Positions 8,658 through 18,828 are shown, counted from the stretch's first letter. The stretch is DNA of 64,000 nt from Corynebacterium lizhenjunii (GCF_011038655.2 NZ_CP064954.1:1054001-1118000), one strand, 5' to 3'. Numbers and translations are program-made. The notes: a model not told the origin generated them from the sequence alone.

Positions 8658-9539
8658 ATGAACCAGACGCATTTGGAAACCCTACTGGCCATCGTCGAGG
8701 AAGGCAGCTTCGAAGACGCCGCGACCGTGCTGGGAATTTCGCCCTCAGCGGTCTCCCAGCGCATCAAGGCCCTGGAGTCCTCCACCGGGCGGGTGCTGCT
8801 GCGCCGCGCCTTGCCGGTAACGCCCACAGAAGCCGGGGAGGTGCTGGTGCAAACCGCTCGGCGCGTCGCGCTGGTTCACGACGAAGCCCGCCGCGCGTGG
8901 GGCGAGCGCATGCGTTCCGTGCCTCTGTCCGTGGCCGTCAACGCTGATAGCCTGCACACCTGGTTTGCCCCGGTCATCGCTGCGGTGGCCAACCATACCG
9001 ACGCCGCGCTGCGCATCCGCGTAGAAGACGAGGTGGCCACGCTGGGAATGTTGCGCCGCGGCGACGTCATGGGGGCCGTGACCAGCGAATCCACTCCCGT
9101 TGCCGGGTGCGAGTCCACCCGGCTGGGCGCTATGCGCTACTTCGCCGTCGCCGCGCCCAGCTTGGCCCAGTCTGCCGATACCGCCCTGCGCACCGGCCGC
9201 TGGCACGAGTTGCCGTTGGTGCTCTACAGCCAGCAAGACCCGGTTCTCAAAGAAGGCCTGCGCCGGCACGGTATCGGGCTGCGTGATATCCAGGCGCGGG
9301 TGAGTTACCTGCCCAACATTGATGCCCACAACGAGGCTGTCCGGGCAGGACTGGGTTGGGGGCTCATCCCGCAGCTCCAAGCCCAGCCGCTGTTGGACAG
9401 CGGCGAGTTGGTGGTTGTCGACCCCGCACCATTGGACCTGGAGCTGTACTGGCAGTGCTGGCGGCTGGATTCAGAGCTGCTGGAGCGACTGAACGGGTTT
9501 GTGTACCGCGCCGCGCAGGGTTTGGCAACGCCTGCATAA
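8658..9539 (+). CDS. lysG: LysG, LysR-type activator of lysE (ArgP family)
   Basis: A 293-residue transcription factor. Residues 1-60 form the winged HTH (ETLLAIVEEGSFEDAATVLG, then SPSAVSQRIKALE) and the rest is the LysR effector domain. Homologues sense lysine, arginine or histidine and activate the exporter gene. I chose ATG 8658 (MNQTHLETLL) because it matches the family N-terminus and has TAAGAT exactly 7 nt upstream (leaderless). The in-frame extension upstream would overlap the operator and lysE. Divergence from lysE and the inverted repeat between them support the assignment. Confidence 0.93.
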   Translation: MNQTHLETLLAIVEEGSFEDAATVLGISPSAVSQRIKALESSTGRVLLRRALPVTPTEAGEVLVQTARRVALVHDEARRAWGERMRSVPLSVAVNADSLHTWFAPVIAAVANHTDAALRIRVEDEVATLGMLRRGDVMGAVTSESTPVAGCESTRLGAMRYFAVAAPSLAQSADTALRTGRWHELPLVLYSQQDPVLKEGLRRHGIGLRDIQARVSYLPNIDAHNEAVRAGLGWGLIPQLQAQPLLDSGELVVVDPAPLDLELYWQCWRLDSELLERLNGFVYRAAQGLATPA

Positions 9540-9604
9540 CAATCGGCCCAGGAACCGGCGTGCCCCGCCTGGGCTTTTGGCTGGGTTGTTCTACCGTGGA
9601 GCCC

Positions 9605-10672
9605 ATGACTATGAACAACTCCGGCGCCAACGCGCAGGGCGGGCCCGATAACGCTCGCAATTTCGACGACGTCGACGTCCCCGCCTACAACCCCCAGGCC
9701 GGCTCTCCCGCCAATTCGCCTCAGGCCGGTGCTCCTGGCCGTACGCCCCAGGGCGGATTCCCTACCTATTCTCCGCAGGCCGGCGGCGAGGAGACCCTGA
9801 GCTTTTCTGCACCGTCGATGCCGCCGTCCACCCCTGGCCCCGCGAGCGCAGCGCCTTCCAGCCCTGCCAACGTCGCGCCCTCTGGTCCCGCTAACGTCGC
9901 ATCCCCTGGTCCTGCGAACGCTGTGCCTTCCAATCCAGCACAGTCTAATCCGGCGCAGTTTAATCCGGCACTGGGCACCCCAGGCCCGACGGGACCGGTG
10001 CCAGGCGGCCAGGTGGCGGGGGCATCGGCAGGCTTGGGCGTGACCACGGCCGAGCCCATGGTGGTCCCGGAAGGCCAACCGGAGCCGAGCCCGGAAGAAC
10101 TCAAGGCCGAGCAGGCGCGGCAAAAGCGCGCCGAGCGTAAGGCAGACCCACGGCGCGGCACGCTGGACCTCGGTCTGCTGTTTGTGCGCATCGCGCTGGG
10201 TGGATACCTCATTTTTGCCAGCGTGCTGTCGTTCTTCGCTTTTGGGGAGACCCGCGGGCTCAGCGGCCTGGAAGCTGACTTCACTGCCCAGGGCTACGCG
10301 ATGCCGCAGGTCCTCTCCATTGGCGTGCCCACCGTCCAGCTGCTGGCCGGGGTGTTCCTGTTGTTGGGATTGGTCACACCTCTGGCATCCATGCTGGGTC
10401 TGGTGGTGACGGCCTTTAGCGCGCTGCACGCGCTTACGGTCGCGGGAGTTGGCATCGACGTCGTGCAGTGGCCGGACGCAGTCTGGCTGTCGCTGGTGCT
10501 GCTGCTGAGCAACGTGGCACTACAGTTCACCGGTCCGGGCGTGATTTCGCTGGACTTTGGGCGTTCCTGGGCGCGCCGGCCGCTGGCGTCGTCGTGGGTC
10601 TTCATCATCGTCGGCGCAGCACTTGCGGTGGCCGTGTGGTGGTTTGGCGCAGCCGTCAACCCACTGCGCTAG
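9605..10672 (+). CDS. DoxX-family membrane protein with long Pro/Ala-rich N-terminus
   Basis: A 355-residue protein. Residues 1-180 are low-complexity, rich in Pro, Ala, Gly, Asn and Ser, with repeated NPQA/SPQA and GPANVA/SNPAQ elements. A short charged stretch (LKAEQARQKRAERK) follows, then a four-helix domain from about 190 (GLLFVRIALGGYLIFAS) typical of DoxX/DUF4870-like proteins of unknown or redox-linked function. ATG 9605 has TACCGT (TANNNT) 7 nt upstream, indicating a leaderless start; the longer frame overlaps lysG. The dispersed GGGGGCATCGGCA motif lies at 10018-10034, encoding GASAG in the disordered segment. A role in envelope redox homeostasis is only a guess. Confidence 0.75.
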   Translation: MTMNNSGANAQGGPDNARNFDDVDVPAYNPQAGSPANSPQAGAPGRTPQGGFPTYSPQAGGEETLSFSAPSMPPSTPGPASAAPSSPANVAPSGPANVASPGPANAVPSNPAQSNPAQFNPALGTPGPTGPVPGGQVAGASAGLGVTTAEPMVVPEGQPEPSPEELKAEQARQKRAERKADPRRGTLDLGLLFVRIALGGYLIFASVLSFFAFGETRGLSGLEADFTAQGYAMPQVLSIGVPTVQLLAGVFLLLGLVTPLASMLGLVVTAFSALHALTVAGVGIDVVQWPDAVWLSLVLLLSNVALQFTGPGVISLDFGRSWARRPLASSWVFIIVGAALAVAVWWFGAAVNPLR

Positions 10673-10734
10673 ACTCTGGCCGCGGCGTGGCGGGTTTATG
10701 GTTTAGGGCTGAAGAGTCCTAAGGTGGATTGGTC

Positions 10735-13062
10735 ATGACTTCTTCGCCCTCGGTTCCTGCCACCCGTCCTTCCCTGGCGTACCGCTCGGATATCGACGGC
10801 CTGCGCGGGCTGGCCATCGCGCTGGTGGTGGTCTTTCACGTCTTCGTGGGCAAGGTCTCCTCCGGTGTGGACGTCTTCTTGTTCATCGGCGGGGTGTTCT
10901 TTTTTGGCCCCCAGATTCGCAACGCGCTCAGCCCCAACGGTCTGACGCTCTTCCAAGCCGTGGTGCGCATGCTTCGCCGTCTGTTTCCGGCGTTGGTTAC
11001 CGTCGTGCTGGCCACCCTGGTCATGGCCGTGGCAGTCTTTCCCGTCACCCGCTGGCCCGCGCTGGGCCATGACGCGCTGACCTCCCTGGCCTACATTCAC
11101 AATCTCGCGCTGGCCCGTGCCGATAACGACTACGCGGCTATCGGCACGGATGTAAGCATCTACCAGCACCTGTGGTCCATGTCGGTGCAGATGCAGATTT
11201 ACCTGGGGTCTTTGGTGTGCATCACCGTGCTGGTCGGCCTGGCGCGCCGACGGGCCGAACGTGTGGCATCGACCGCCCTGCTCTTCGCCACCGCGGCCAG
11301 CTTCCTTTTTGCTGTCTACCAGCACCAGGTGGACCAGGGCTGGAACTACTATTCCCCGGGATCGCGGTTTTGGGAAATCGGTCTAGGCGGAATTTTTGGG
11401 ATATGGCTCGTCCGCCGCGCGCTTCCTCCCGCATTCGCGGCCTGGCGGGCACCCGTCGGGGCGCTGGGACTGTTGCTCATCGGCGGCACCGGCATCTTTC
11501 TTGACGGCGCCAGCCAATTCCCCGGCCCATGGACGCTCATTCCCTTAGCTGGCGCGGCGCTAGTCATTCTGGCCGGCAACCCGACCACCACCGCGCAGCC
11601 GGAGAACCTCATTACTCGCGGCCTGAAATCGCTACTGCCGCAATTCCTGGGCCGCATTTCCTACAGCCTCTACCTGTGGCACTGGCCGCTACTAGCCCTG
11701 GCCACCTACGCCTTCGACACCTCCACCCACGGACAAGTCCGCGCACAATCATCAGGAGTCATCGCCGTCCTCGGCACCACCCGCGGAATCCTGGTTGGTG
11801 GTGGCGTCATCGCAGTGTCCATCGCACTGGCCTGGGCAACGCTACGCTGGGTGGAACACCCCACCCGGCAGGCCGCCAAGCCGCAGCGCCGCTCCTGGCT
11901 GGTGAGGGACCAGCAGTACTGGCAAGAACTGGCGGGGGCGGGGCGGCATCGGCAAGCTCTGGCAGCGGGCATGGCGGCGCTGACGGTGGGCACCATCATT
12001 TTTGCTTCTGCGCTGCAGCCTCCCCGCCAGATTGCCGATGCCCCCGTCGCCGGCACCCCCCAAGACCAAGCGCTCTACCCCGGGCCCGTGGCGCTGCTGG
12101 AAGGTCGCGACGTGCCGGTTCGTCCCTCCATCCCGCCGGCTTCCAACCCCATTGAGTCCTTCTATCCGCCCACTGGCGCCGACGGCTGTGCCGGACTGAT
12201 CGAGCACAGCGACCTGATCCTGCAGCAGCAATTCAACCAGTCCGAACAGCCCTGCGCCTACGGCGACGTCGAGGCCACCCGCACCATGTACCTCTACGGC
12301 AATTCGCACGCGGAACACTTCCTGCCCGCGCTGGATTACGTGGGGCGCAGCACGGGAATTCGGATTATCCCGCTGCTGAAGATGAGCTGCTATCCCGGCG
12401 GGCCGGACGTGCGCACCGATGGCAAGGAGTACCCGGAATGCGGGCAGTGGAAGGAGACGGCGGAGAAATACATTCTGGACAATCCGCCCACCGATGGCGT
12501 CATGGTCGTCTCCACCGTGCCGGAGCAAGGAAGCACCGGGCCGGACACCGTGGCTGAGGGACTTTACGACATCGTTTCCCGGCTGCGGGAACGCGGAATT
12601 TCTGTGTGGGCGCTGCGGGACTCGCCGTGGCCGCACACGGAATATGGCATTTTGGATGTCCGCGGCTGCGTTGTGGAATTAGACCCGCAGGAGGCGGCGG
12701 AGCTGTGTAGAATTCCCCGGGCCTCGGCTCTGGAGCCGATAAACCCAGCTATCGGCGGACTGGCTGGCCTGGGGGTCCACCATCTGGACTTGACCGCCGG
12801 GTTGTGCGATGAGCAGTGGTGCCCCGGCGTGGTGGGCAACGTGTTGGTGTACCGGGATTCTTCGCACCTGACCGATACTTACTCCGCACTGCTGGGGCCC
12901 GAACTCGAGCGTCAGATGCTAGCGGCCGAGCCGCAGCTGCCTTATGCGCCTGCTTCTGACCCCGTGCTCCAGCCTGCCGATGCCGATGACGGGCCCGCCG
13001 ACGACTTGCCCGCCGACGACCTGCCCGCCGGTGCCGTGCCGGGAGAGTCCGCCCCCAGCTAA
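10735..13062 (+). CDS. OafA/YrhL-type membrane acyltransferase with SGNH domain
   Basis: A 775-residue protein. Residues 15-390 are an acyltransferase-3 domain with about ten helices, beginning YRSDIDGLRGLAIALVVVFH (the family's R/H-x10-H motif). After another helix near 420, residues 500-740 form a periplasmic SGNH-like domain: YLYGNSHAEH carries the presumed nucleophile and DSSHLT the Asp/His. Such proteins O-acylate peptidoglycan, arabinogalactan or glycolipids. Block I reads GNSH where GDSH is usual. The start ATG 10735 follows AAGGTGG at 7-nt spacing. The Asp/Pro/Ala tail repeats a DDLPA element. A GT87-like glycosyltransferase follows directly, consistent with cell-wall polysaccharide modification. 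Confidence 0.88.
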   Translation: MTSSPSVPATRPSLAYRSDIDGLRGLAIALVVVFHVFVGKVSSGVDVFLFIGGVFFFGPQIRNALSPNGLTLFQAVVRMLRRLFPALVTVVLATLVMAVAVFPVTRWPALGHDALTSLAYIHNLALARADNDYAAIGTDVSIYQHLWSMSVQMQIYLGSLVCITVLVGLARRRAERVASTALLFATAASFLFAVYQHQVDQGWNYYSPGSRFWEIGLGGIFGIWLVRRALPPAFAAWRAPVGALGLLLIGGTGIFLDGASQFPGPWTLIPLAGAALVILAGNPTTTAQPENLITRGLKSLLPQFLGRISYSLYLWHWPLLALATYAFDTSTHGQVRAQSSGVIAVLGTTRGILVGGGVIAVSIALAWATLRWVEHPTRQAAKPQRRSWLVRDQQYWQELAGAGRHRQALAAGMAALTVGTIIFASALQPPRQIADAPVAGTPQDQALYPGPVALLEGRDVPVRPSIPPASNPIESFYPPTGADGCAGLIEHSDLILQQQFNQSEQPCAYGDVEATRTMYLYGNSHAEHFLPALDYVGRSTGIRIIPLLKMSCYPGGPDVRTDGKEYPECGQWKETAEKYILDNPPTDGVMVVSTVPEQGSTGPDTVAEGLYDIVSRLRERGISVWALRDSPWPHTEYGILDVRGCVVELDPQEAAELCRIPRASALEPINPAIGGLAGLGVHHLDLTAGLCDEQWCPGVVGNVLVYRDSSHLTDTYSALLGPELERQMLAAEPQLPYAPASDPVLQPADADDGPADDLPADDLPAGAVPGESAPS

Positions 13063-13089
13063 CAGAGGTGCGCGCCTATACTGTTGGCG

Positions 13090-14346
13090 ATGAATTTTTC
13101 AGCCCTTGCCCAATACGTGGACGCTGCCGCACGCCCAGGCCGACCAGTGTGGCAGCCCTTGGCTCAAAAAGCCCTGTGGGTTGCTGCAATTATCGCGGTG
13201 CTCAAGGTCATGGTGGTGGACCCGCTGGCCACGTATGGACCGGACTTTGACCCCATCTGGAATGCCAATCAGAAATACCTGCAGGGCTTGCCAGTCTACG
13301 ACGAAGACTACACGCAAGACTTCCCGCACTATCTGTATTCGCCGGGGGCGACGTTGTTGCTGGCGCCAATTGGGATTCTTGGCCAGCGCGATTTTGCGCG
13401 CTGGGTGTTGCTGTTAGCCGGCGGCCTGTGCGTCCTTTTAGCAATGTACATTCTGGTTCGTTGCGTGACTTCCACGGGCCGCCGCACCGCGTTTCTGGCG
13501 TTTATTGTGGCAACTTTCTACTATGAGCAGCCGGTTTCCACCACGTTGTCGCTGACAAACATTAATGGCTTCTTGCTGTTGGTGGAGGTGTTGTGCATTG
13601 TGGCGCTGTTGTCGGCGTTGCGTGCTGCCAGATCTGGCTGGTGGGCGTGGCAACGAGCGCAGGTTCGCCGCGGTGATGTCTGGGCAGCCGGATTGCTCAT
13701 TGGGGTGGCGGTGACCATCAAACCGCAGTTTGTGGTGCTGGCCGTGGTGCCTTTCCTCACTGGCCTGTGGGTCCCGCTCTTGGTGGCGGGGATCTTTATG
13801 CTCGTGGTCTTTGCCGCCGGGTGGGCCACGATGGCGCAGCCGATGGATTACGTAGATCGTCTCCTGCCATACTTGGCCCAGGCGCGTGACTATAACAATG
13901 GTTCCATTTCGGGAATCGGCGCGCAGCTGGGCTGGCCCGATGCCCTCGTCGTTGGCCTCCGGGTTGTCTTCCTGCTGATGGTTGCCGCAGCCATTGCAGC
14001 TTTGTGGCGCTGGCGTCATGTGGACACCACCATGTGGTTGCTGTGTACCCTCGGCGTGTTGTTTTGTGGCGTGCTGATGGGCTCCGGCCTACTGCAGGGT
14101 TACTACAACATGTGGCTGTTTCCGATGCTTGCCACCGTTCTAAGCACCCGTTCACCCATGCACTCGCCGTGGATGTGGCTGGCTTATGCGGCATTGTCCG
14201 CTAGCACGGTGTGGTGGGGCCACTTGCCAGAGGCCATAACCGCGGTGTTGCGCTGGCAGGCTTCTATCGCGTGGGTGAGCATTCCACTGATCGTGTTGGT
14301 CTGGTCGCTGCGTAATCGCCCCGCAAGCACTCCCACACACAGTTAG
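13090..14346 (+). CDS. GT87/DUF2029-type membrane glycosyltransferase
   Basis: A 418-residue polytopic protein with about ten helices. The first extracytoplasmic loop has DFDPIWNANQKYLQGLPVY and PHYLYSPGATLLLAP, the conserved pattern of polyprenyl-phosphate-sugar-dependent GT-C enzymes (GT87), which in Corynebacteriales include arabinosyl- and mannosyltransferases for arabinogalactan or lipoglycans. The Asp pair in the first loop is expected to be catalytic. ATG 13090 has TATACT 7 nt upstream (leaderless); TTG 13084 is rejected. The start is 27 nt after the acyltransferase stop. The exact sugar and acceptor are not deducible. Confidence 0.82.
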   Translation: MNFSALAQYVDAAARPGRPVWQPLAQKALWVAAIIAVLKVMVVDPLATYGPDFDPIWNANQKYLQGLPVYDEDYTQDFPHYLYSPGATLLLAPIGILGQRDFARWVLLLAGGLCVLLAMYILVRCVTSTGRRTAFLAFIVATFYYEQPVSTTLSLTNINGFLLLVEVLCIVALLSALRAARSGWWAWQRAQVRRGDVWAAGLLIGVAVTIKPQFVVLAVVPFLTGLWVPLLVAGIFMLVVFAAGWATMAQPMDYVDRLLPYLAQARDYNNGSISGIGAQLGWPDALVVGLRVVFLLMVAAAIAALWRWRHVDTTMWLLCTLGVLFCGVLMGSGLLQGYYNMWLFPMLATVLSTRSPMHSPWMWLAYAALSASTVWWGHLPEAITAVLRWQASIAWVSIPLIVLVWSLRNRPASTPTHS

Positions 14347-15749
14347 CCCGCGCTTCTAGCCCCTCCGGCTGCCTGTTGTTGGCTGCCGTGGGGCTGGGGT
14401 GTTGCGCTGCGCCGGACTTGAGCGCTGCGCTGCCTGCGCTGCTGGTTGCGCAGCCTACCGCGTCGCGCTTGCCGCGTCGCGCTTGGCGTGCTGCCGGCGC
14501 TGCGGGCGTGGGGTTTAGTTGGTGGGGCTGGTTGGCACCGGGACACCACCACCAGGTGACTGCCAAGCAACCTGCCCACCAACCCTTACCATCCGGCCGC
14601 GGTGGATGGGCACTCCTCCCGGCGGGTGGTCTTCGTTGGCACCATTATGGTGCGGGCATAACACCGTGAGGTTCTTGATGTTGGTTTCCCCACCGTCAGC
14701 CCACGACGTGATGTGGTGGACTTGGCACTTATCAAACGGCACGTGACAGTCCAACCACGCACACTCAGGGCTTTCCGCGGCAAGGAGGAGGCGCTGCTTG
14801 TCGGTAGCAAAGCGCTCCATACGGTAGACATCCACCGGACCGTGCACCCGGCTAAGAATCGCCACAAACCCGTGCTTGAGCAAAATGCGCTCAGCTAGTT
14901 CTTTCCCAGGCATCCGCGCCCCATTATTCGCCCGAACAATAATGTCGCCCGCAGACCCCACACCGCCTGCGTTAGCACCGCTGGTGTTGGCATTGCCTTC
15001 GTTGGCGCTGCTTGCGCTGGCACTGGTGTGGGTGTTGTCCGTGGGGTTGGCGCCGGCAGAGTCTGTACTGGTGTGGTTGCAGTCGTTAACGGCGAGCAGT
15101 TTGGCGAAGGTGTCTAGCTGCAGGGTGATCATGGGGATGTAGTTCAATCGCCCGGCTCCACCTTCACCGCGTACTAGGTTAAGGAAGCTTTCTGCCGGGG
15201 CGGATTGGTCGATGGCATCGTAGACGTCTGTAAGGTCCACGTCGCGTGCGGTAATGGACATGGTGGCTGTGCCGTTGGCGTAGCGGCGTATAGAGACTTT
15301 TTCTACTGGGGTGTCATCCTTTGGGTTCCATTCCCGGCGTAGTTTGCGTGCCATAGTGGTGAATTGGCCTGCGGGTGTAGCACACAGGTGTTGGCGCATT
15401 CTCCATTGTTGGGTGGTTTTTGTCTTGGTGACTTCGCGTTCTATTTCTTGCATGGCGATAAGCCCGTGTCCGTGGCGGCGGGCGCCTTTAATAGCGCTCC
15501 TTTGCCGCCGGGAGGGCTGGCCAGGACCGTAGTACAGGCGGTGGAGGCGCACCAGGAACTCTGCGGTATCTGGTGCAACGCCTAAGCTCACCAGGTCTGT
15601 GGTGGTGGCGCGCTCCAGTTGTGGCAGTGCGTCGATGACGCTGCCTAGCAGGGCGGCGATGTTGATCTCTTTCATGGTTTTGACGCTAAGGCGATTGTGC
15701 AACCGTGTGCAAGGGGAATTTTGGGAAAACCCGAAATCTGTGGATAACT
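14347..15749. repeat. 1.4-kb duplicated segment, copy 1 (DUF222-HNH unit)
   Basis: From CCCGCGCTTCTAGCCCC at 14347 to CTGTGGATAACT at 15749 this DNA is nearly identical to 34688-36087. The match covers the whole HNH gene, its leaderless promoter and a GC-rich 3' stretch of degenerate GCGCTGC repeats that differs in length between copies. Terminal inverted repeats and target duplications were not seen. DUF222-HNH units are repeated in other actinobacteria (the REP13E12 family of mycobacteria), which suggests a mobile or gene-converting unit. Confidence 0.85.
14515..15675 (-). CDS. DUF222-HNH endonuclease-like protein (13E12 type), intact copy
   Basis: A 386-residue protein. The N-terminal about 250 residues correspond to DUF222, followed by an Asn/Ser/Ala-rich linker (about 195-235) and a C-terminal HNH nuclease motif at about 317-344, with HHITSWADGGETNIKNLTVL followed by CPHHN. 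Cys pairs flank the motif as in zinc-bound HNH domains. ATG 15675 (MKEINIAALL) has TAGCGT 7 nt upstream, a leaderless start. Members of this family are repeated in actinobacterial genomes and their function is unproven; homing-type DNA cleavage is plausible. A second copy with an amber codon lies about 20 kb away. Confidence 0.88.
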   Translation of the reverse strand: MKEINIAALLGSVIDALPQLERATTTDLVSLGVAPDTAEFLVRLHRLYYGPGQPSRRQRSAIKGARRHGHGLIAMQEIEREVTKTKTTQQWRMRQHLCATPAGQFTTMARKLRREWNPKDDTPVEKVSIRRYANGTATMSITARDVDLTDVYDAIDQSAPAESFLNLVRGEGGAGRLNYIPMITLQLDTFAKLLAVNDCNHTSTDSAGANPTDNTHTSASASSANEGNANTSGANAGGVGSAGDIIVRANNGARMPGKELAERILLKHGFVAILSRVHGPVDVYRMERFATDKQRLLLAAESPECAWLDCHVPFDKCQVHHITSWADGGETNIKNLTVLCPHHNGANEDHPPGGVPIHRGRMVRVGGQVAWQSPGGGVPVPTSPTN

Positions 15750-15830
15750 TGTCCCCACCCGTGGCAGAAATGGGGAGTTATCCACAGGCTGGCTGTAGGT
15801 GCGGTTGCCACCGTGCGAAATGCCAGAGTA

Positions 15831-15977
15831 CTATGGCGCGCGCACGCGGGGACCGGTCAGTAGTGCGGCGGTGCGGTGCAGGATTAGTGAATATGGCGCG
15901 CGCACGCGGGAAAAGGGACGGCGCAAAACCGAGCTGCCCGGCACACGGGTGGACGGCGGCGCGCGGTCAAATGAAGG
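15831..15977. repeat. 60-bp GC-rich tandem array next to HNH copy 1
   Basis: Two 60-bp units (from 15831 and 15891) begin TATGGCGCGCGCACGCGGG, and a third partial unit starts at 15954. The second contains CAAAACCGAGCTGCCCGG and CACGGG, shared with the array at 36216-36460. The remaining DNA between the HNH promoter and ilvD (about 15980-16173) holds one dispersed motif (16064-16080) and no gene that I can support. Confidence 0.7.
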
Positions 15978-16173
15978 GGTTGGTGGCTTGGTTTTGTCCG
16001 GTGATGGGATGCAGCGGATGCGGGCGGGGGCCGCGGATGCGGGCAGGGGGGCAGTGGCGAGCAGGGGCATCGGCAAGCTAGGGGTACTGGCAAGCGACGC
16101 TTGAGGCGGCGAAAAGAAGCGGACCACAACGCGGCAGAAATCAGCGCGCTGCGGTCCGTGAGTGGCGGTGGAG

Positions 16174-18027
16174 TTAGTTCACGCGGCCATCGACGACGCG
16201 GACGGCGCCGCGGTCGGCGGAGGTAGCCATGTTGGCGTAGGCGCGCAACGCCTTAGTCACCGGGCGGTTGCGGTTGACAGGGGTCCAGGGGTTCTCCCGG
16301 GCTACCTGGGCGGTGCGGCGGCGCTCCAGCTCGGCGTCATCGACATCCAGGGTCAGTTTGCGCTGGTGGATGTCTATGGTGATGGTATCGCCATTTTCGA
16401 CCAAGCCGATCAGACCACCGTGGGCGGCTTCGGGGGAGATGTGGCCGATGGACAGGCCCGAAGTACCGCCGGAGAAACGGCCGTCCGTAATGAGCGCGCA
16501 GGCCTTGCCCAAGCCAGAGCCCTTGAGGAAGGACGTCGGGTGCAGCATTTCTTGCATGCCTGGACCACCAGCAGGGCCCTCGTAACGGATGACGATCACA
16601 TCGCCGGCCTGGACCTCGCGCTTCAAGATGATGGACACGGCCTCCTCCTGCGACTCCACCACGCGGGCCGGACCGCTAAAGGTCCACAGTTCTTCCTCCA
16701 CTCCGGCGGCCTTGACAATCGCGCCGTTGGGCGCCAGGTTGCCGCGCAGGACCACCAGGCCGCCATCGGCTGAAAAGGCGTGCTCAACATCATGGATGCA
16801 GCCGTTCTCGGCGTCTGTATCCAAGCTATCCCACCGAGTGTCTTGGGAGAAAGGCTCAGTGGTGCGCACCCCACCGGGGGCGGCGTGGAAGAGTTCGACG
16901 GCGCGCTCGGTAGTTTTGCCCCCGCGGACGTCCCAATCCGCCAACCAAGAATCCAGATCCGGGTATGCCACCGTGTGCACGTTGGTGTCCAGGAAGCCGC
17001 CGCGGTGCAGTTCGCCCAAGATGGCGGGAATGCCACCGGCGCGGTGGACGTCTTCAATGTGGTAAGTCCCGTTGGGGGCTACTTTGGAAATGCACGGAAC
17101 GCGGTAGGAGATCTCATTAATATCCTCCAAGGTAAAGTCCACCTCGCCTTCCTGGGCCGCGGCCAGGGTGTGGAGGATAGTATTGGTGGAACCGCCCATG
17201 GCCATGTCCAACGCCATGGCATTGCTAAATGCCGCCTTGGTGGCAATGTTGCGCGGCAGGACGGACTCGTCTTCTTGCCCGTAGTAACGCTGACACATCT
17301 CCACGATGGTCTCGCCGGCCTCAACGAAGAGTTGGCGGCGTGCTGCATGGGTAGCCAAGGTGGTGCCATTGCCAGGCAAAGCCAGGCCCAGGGCCTCGGT
17401 GAGGCAGTTCATGGAATTAGCAGTGAACATGCCCGAACAGGAACCGCAGGTGGGGCAGGCGGACTCTTCCACCAGGCGCAGGTCCTCGTCAGAGACGGCA
17501 TCGGAAGCCGAAGCAGTAATCGCCGTAATCAGATCCGTAGGAGCCTTGGCCACACCGTCAACCACCACAACCTTACCGGCTTCCATCGGGCCACCAGAGA
17601 CGAAAATGGTGGGGATGTTCAGGCGCAATGCGGCGTTGAGCATGCCTGGGGTGATCTTGTCGCAGTTGGAGATACACACCAGGGCATCGGCAGTGTGGGC
17701 ATTGACCATGTACTCGATGGAGTCAGAGATGATCTCGCGCGAGGGCAGCGAGTACAGCATGCCGGAGTGACCCATGGCAATACCATCATCGACAGCGATG
17801 GTGCTGAACTCTTTGGGCACACCACCTGCGGCGCGCACGGCATCAGCCACAATGTCGCCGACGTTTTTTAGGTGCACGTGGCCGGGGACGAACTGGGTGT
17901 AGGAGTTGGCAATGGCCACGATTGGCTTGCCAAATTCGTGCTCCTTGGTGCCGGTTGCACGCCACAGCGCACGGGCGCCGGATGCTTGACGGCCAACAGT
18001 GGTGACTTTAGAGCGCAGCGGAAACAT
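16174..18027 (-). CDS. ilvD: dihydroxy-acid dehydratase
   Basis: A 617-residue iron-sulfur enzyme that dehydrates 2,3-dihydroxy-isovalerate and -methylvalerate to the 2-oxoacid precursors of valine, isoleucine and leucine. Cluster-ligand cysteines lie in CISNCDK and [15 protein letters not shown], and the C-terminal [14 protein letters not shown] segment is conserved. The start ATG 18027 ([13 protein letters not shown]) matches the family; the 51 codons upstream in frame are not conserved and overlap the next gene. The protein is transcribed leftward, away from ilvB, and forms its own unit with the PH-domain gene upstream of it. Confidence 0.97.
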   Translation of the reverse strand: MFPLRSKVTTVGRQASGARALWRATGTKEHEFGKPIVAIANSYTQFVPGHVHLKNVGDIVADAVRAAGGVPKEFSTIAVDDGIAMGHSGMLYSLPSREIISDSIEYMVNAHTADALVCISNCDKITPGMLNAALRLNIPTIFVSGGPMEAGKVVVVDGVAKAPTDLITAITASASDAVSDEDLRLVEESACPTCGSCSGMFTANSMNCLTEALGLALPGNGTTLATHAARRQLFVEAGETIVEMCQRYYGQEDESVLPRNIATKAAFSNAMALDMAMGGSTNTILHTLAAAQEGEVDFTLEDINEISYRVPCISKVAPNGTYHIEDVHRAGGIPAILGELHRGGFLDTNVHTVAYPDLDSWLADWDVRGGKTTERAVELFHAAPGGVRTTEPFSQDTRWDSLDTDAENGCIHDVEHAFSADGGLVVLRGNLAPNGAIVKAAGVEEELWTFSGPARVVESQEEAVSIILKREVQAGDVIVIRYEGPAGGPGMQEMLHPTSFLKGSGLGKACALITDGRFSGGTSGLSIGHISPEAAHGGLIGLVENGDTITIDIHQRKLTLDVDDAELERRRTAQVARENPWTPVNRNRPVTKALRAYANMATSADRGAVRVVDGRVN

Positions 18028-18103
18028 GGGGTCCTTATATGGGTTGAAGTTATGGTGACAAAGAGGGAGCGGGAGGGCATGGGGACAAGGAGTCGGAAGC
18101 CGG

Positions 18104-18628
18104 TTAGGCGCGGCGACGCGGGGGAGTGTCCGGCTGGGTTGCCGAGGGGGATTCGGCAAGCTGTTGCTGGTGGCGGGCATATTCTTCCTGGGTGAGCAAG
18201 ACTTGCTGGCCGTCGCGGTGGATTACCACTACCTTTTCGTTAGCTGCTGCCTGTCCCGCGCTTAGTGCGTCCGGAATCCGGCCGCGGGAGGCTTGGGACA
18301 ACCTCGGCAAGGAGTTAAACGTGATGCCGGGAAGATTTATTTCTTCGCCAGTGTTGGTGCGCGCGAAAGCCCGTGCGCCCTTGAAGCCGATGCCTGCGAA
18401 CTGCTCCCAGCTCAAGGATCGGTTGCCGCGGAATGCGTACTGGATGTCCAGGCCTTCCTCGCTAACGATGGTGCGGGCCTTGAGTACCCAGTACATCCAT
18501 GCCAGCGGGAAGATGAGCACCCAGGCCAGGTATTGCGGGGCCCAGCCGATACCGATTACCGCAATCATCACCATCAGCGCGATGGCCAGCAGATGCGAGC
18601 GGTCAGGGGTAAACGTGTGCGCATTCAT
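18104..18628 (-). CDS. PH-domain (DUF2581-like) membrane protein
   Basis: A 174-residue protein with two helices at roughly residues 13-50 ([32 protein letters not shown]), then a bacterial PH-like domain ([30 protein letters not shown]) and a charged tail. A PH-domain gene sits beside ilvD in C. glutamicum too. ATG 18628 has TAGGCT 8 nt upstream, a leaderless geometry. The tail contains a variant of the dispersed motif (GGGGGATTCGGCAAGCT on the + strand near 18147). The role is unknown; the gene is probably co-transcribed with ilvD, whose start is 76 nt downstream. Confidence 0.78.
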   Translation of the reverse strand: MNAHTFTPDRSHLLAIALMVMIAVIGIGWAPQYLAWVLIFPLAWMYWVLKARTIVSEEGLDIQYAFRGNRSLSWEQFAGIGFKGARAFARTNTGEEINLPGITFNSLPRLSQASRGRIPDALSAGQAAANEKVVVIHRDGQQVLLTQEEYARHQQQLAESPSATQPDTPPRRRA

Positions 18629-18748
18629 AGCCACCCAGCCTAATTCACTGCCGTGACTGACCGTTAGTAGGGGCCATAAACGCAGGTGCGGGCGCGTGCG
18701 TGGGGTGTGATGTGACGGGAATACCTGTCGAGTGTATGATAGTTAACC

Positions 18749-18808
18749 ATGATCATTATTCGGCTTCAGCTTGTAGTACCGTCCGCGGCGCCTGCCGCAA
18801 CGCGTTAA
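18749..18808 (+). CDS. ilvB leader peptide (19 aa, Ile/Leu/Val-rich)
   Basis: An uncalled mini-gene, MIIIRLQLVVPSAAPAATR, with eight branched-chain codons within its first ten. TATGAT at 18735-18740 ends 8 nt before its ATG, so the leader mRNA is itself leaderless. C. glutamicum has an analogous ilvB leader (with an Ile/Val/Leu run) that mediates attenuation: ribosome stalling on uncharged branched-chain tRNAs prevents formation of the terminator hairpin immediately downstream. Confidence 0.85.
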   Translation: MIIIRLQLVVPSAAPAATR

Positions 18809-18828
18809 GTTGACGTTGATGAAGCAAG

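Noticed and set aside
16780..17871. 363-codon plus-strand frame inside ilvD
   Set aside because: Antisense shadow of ilvD without family features.
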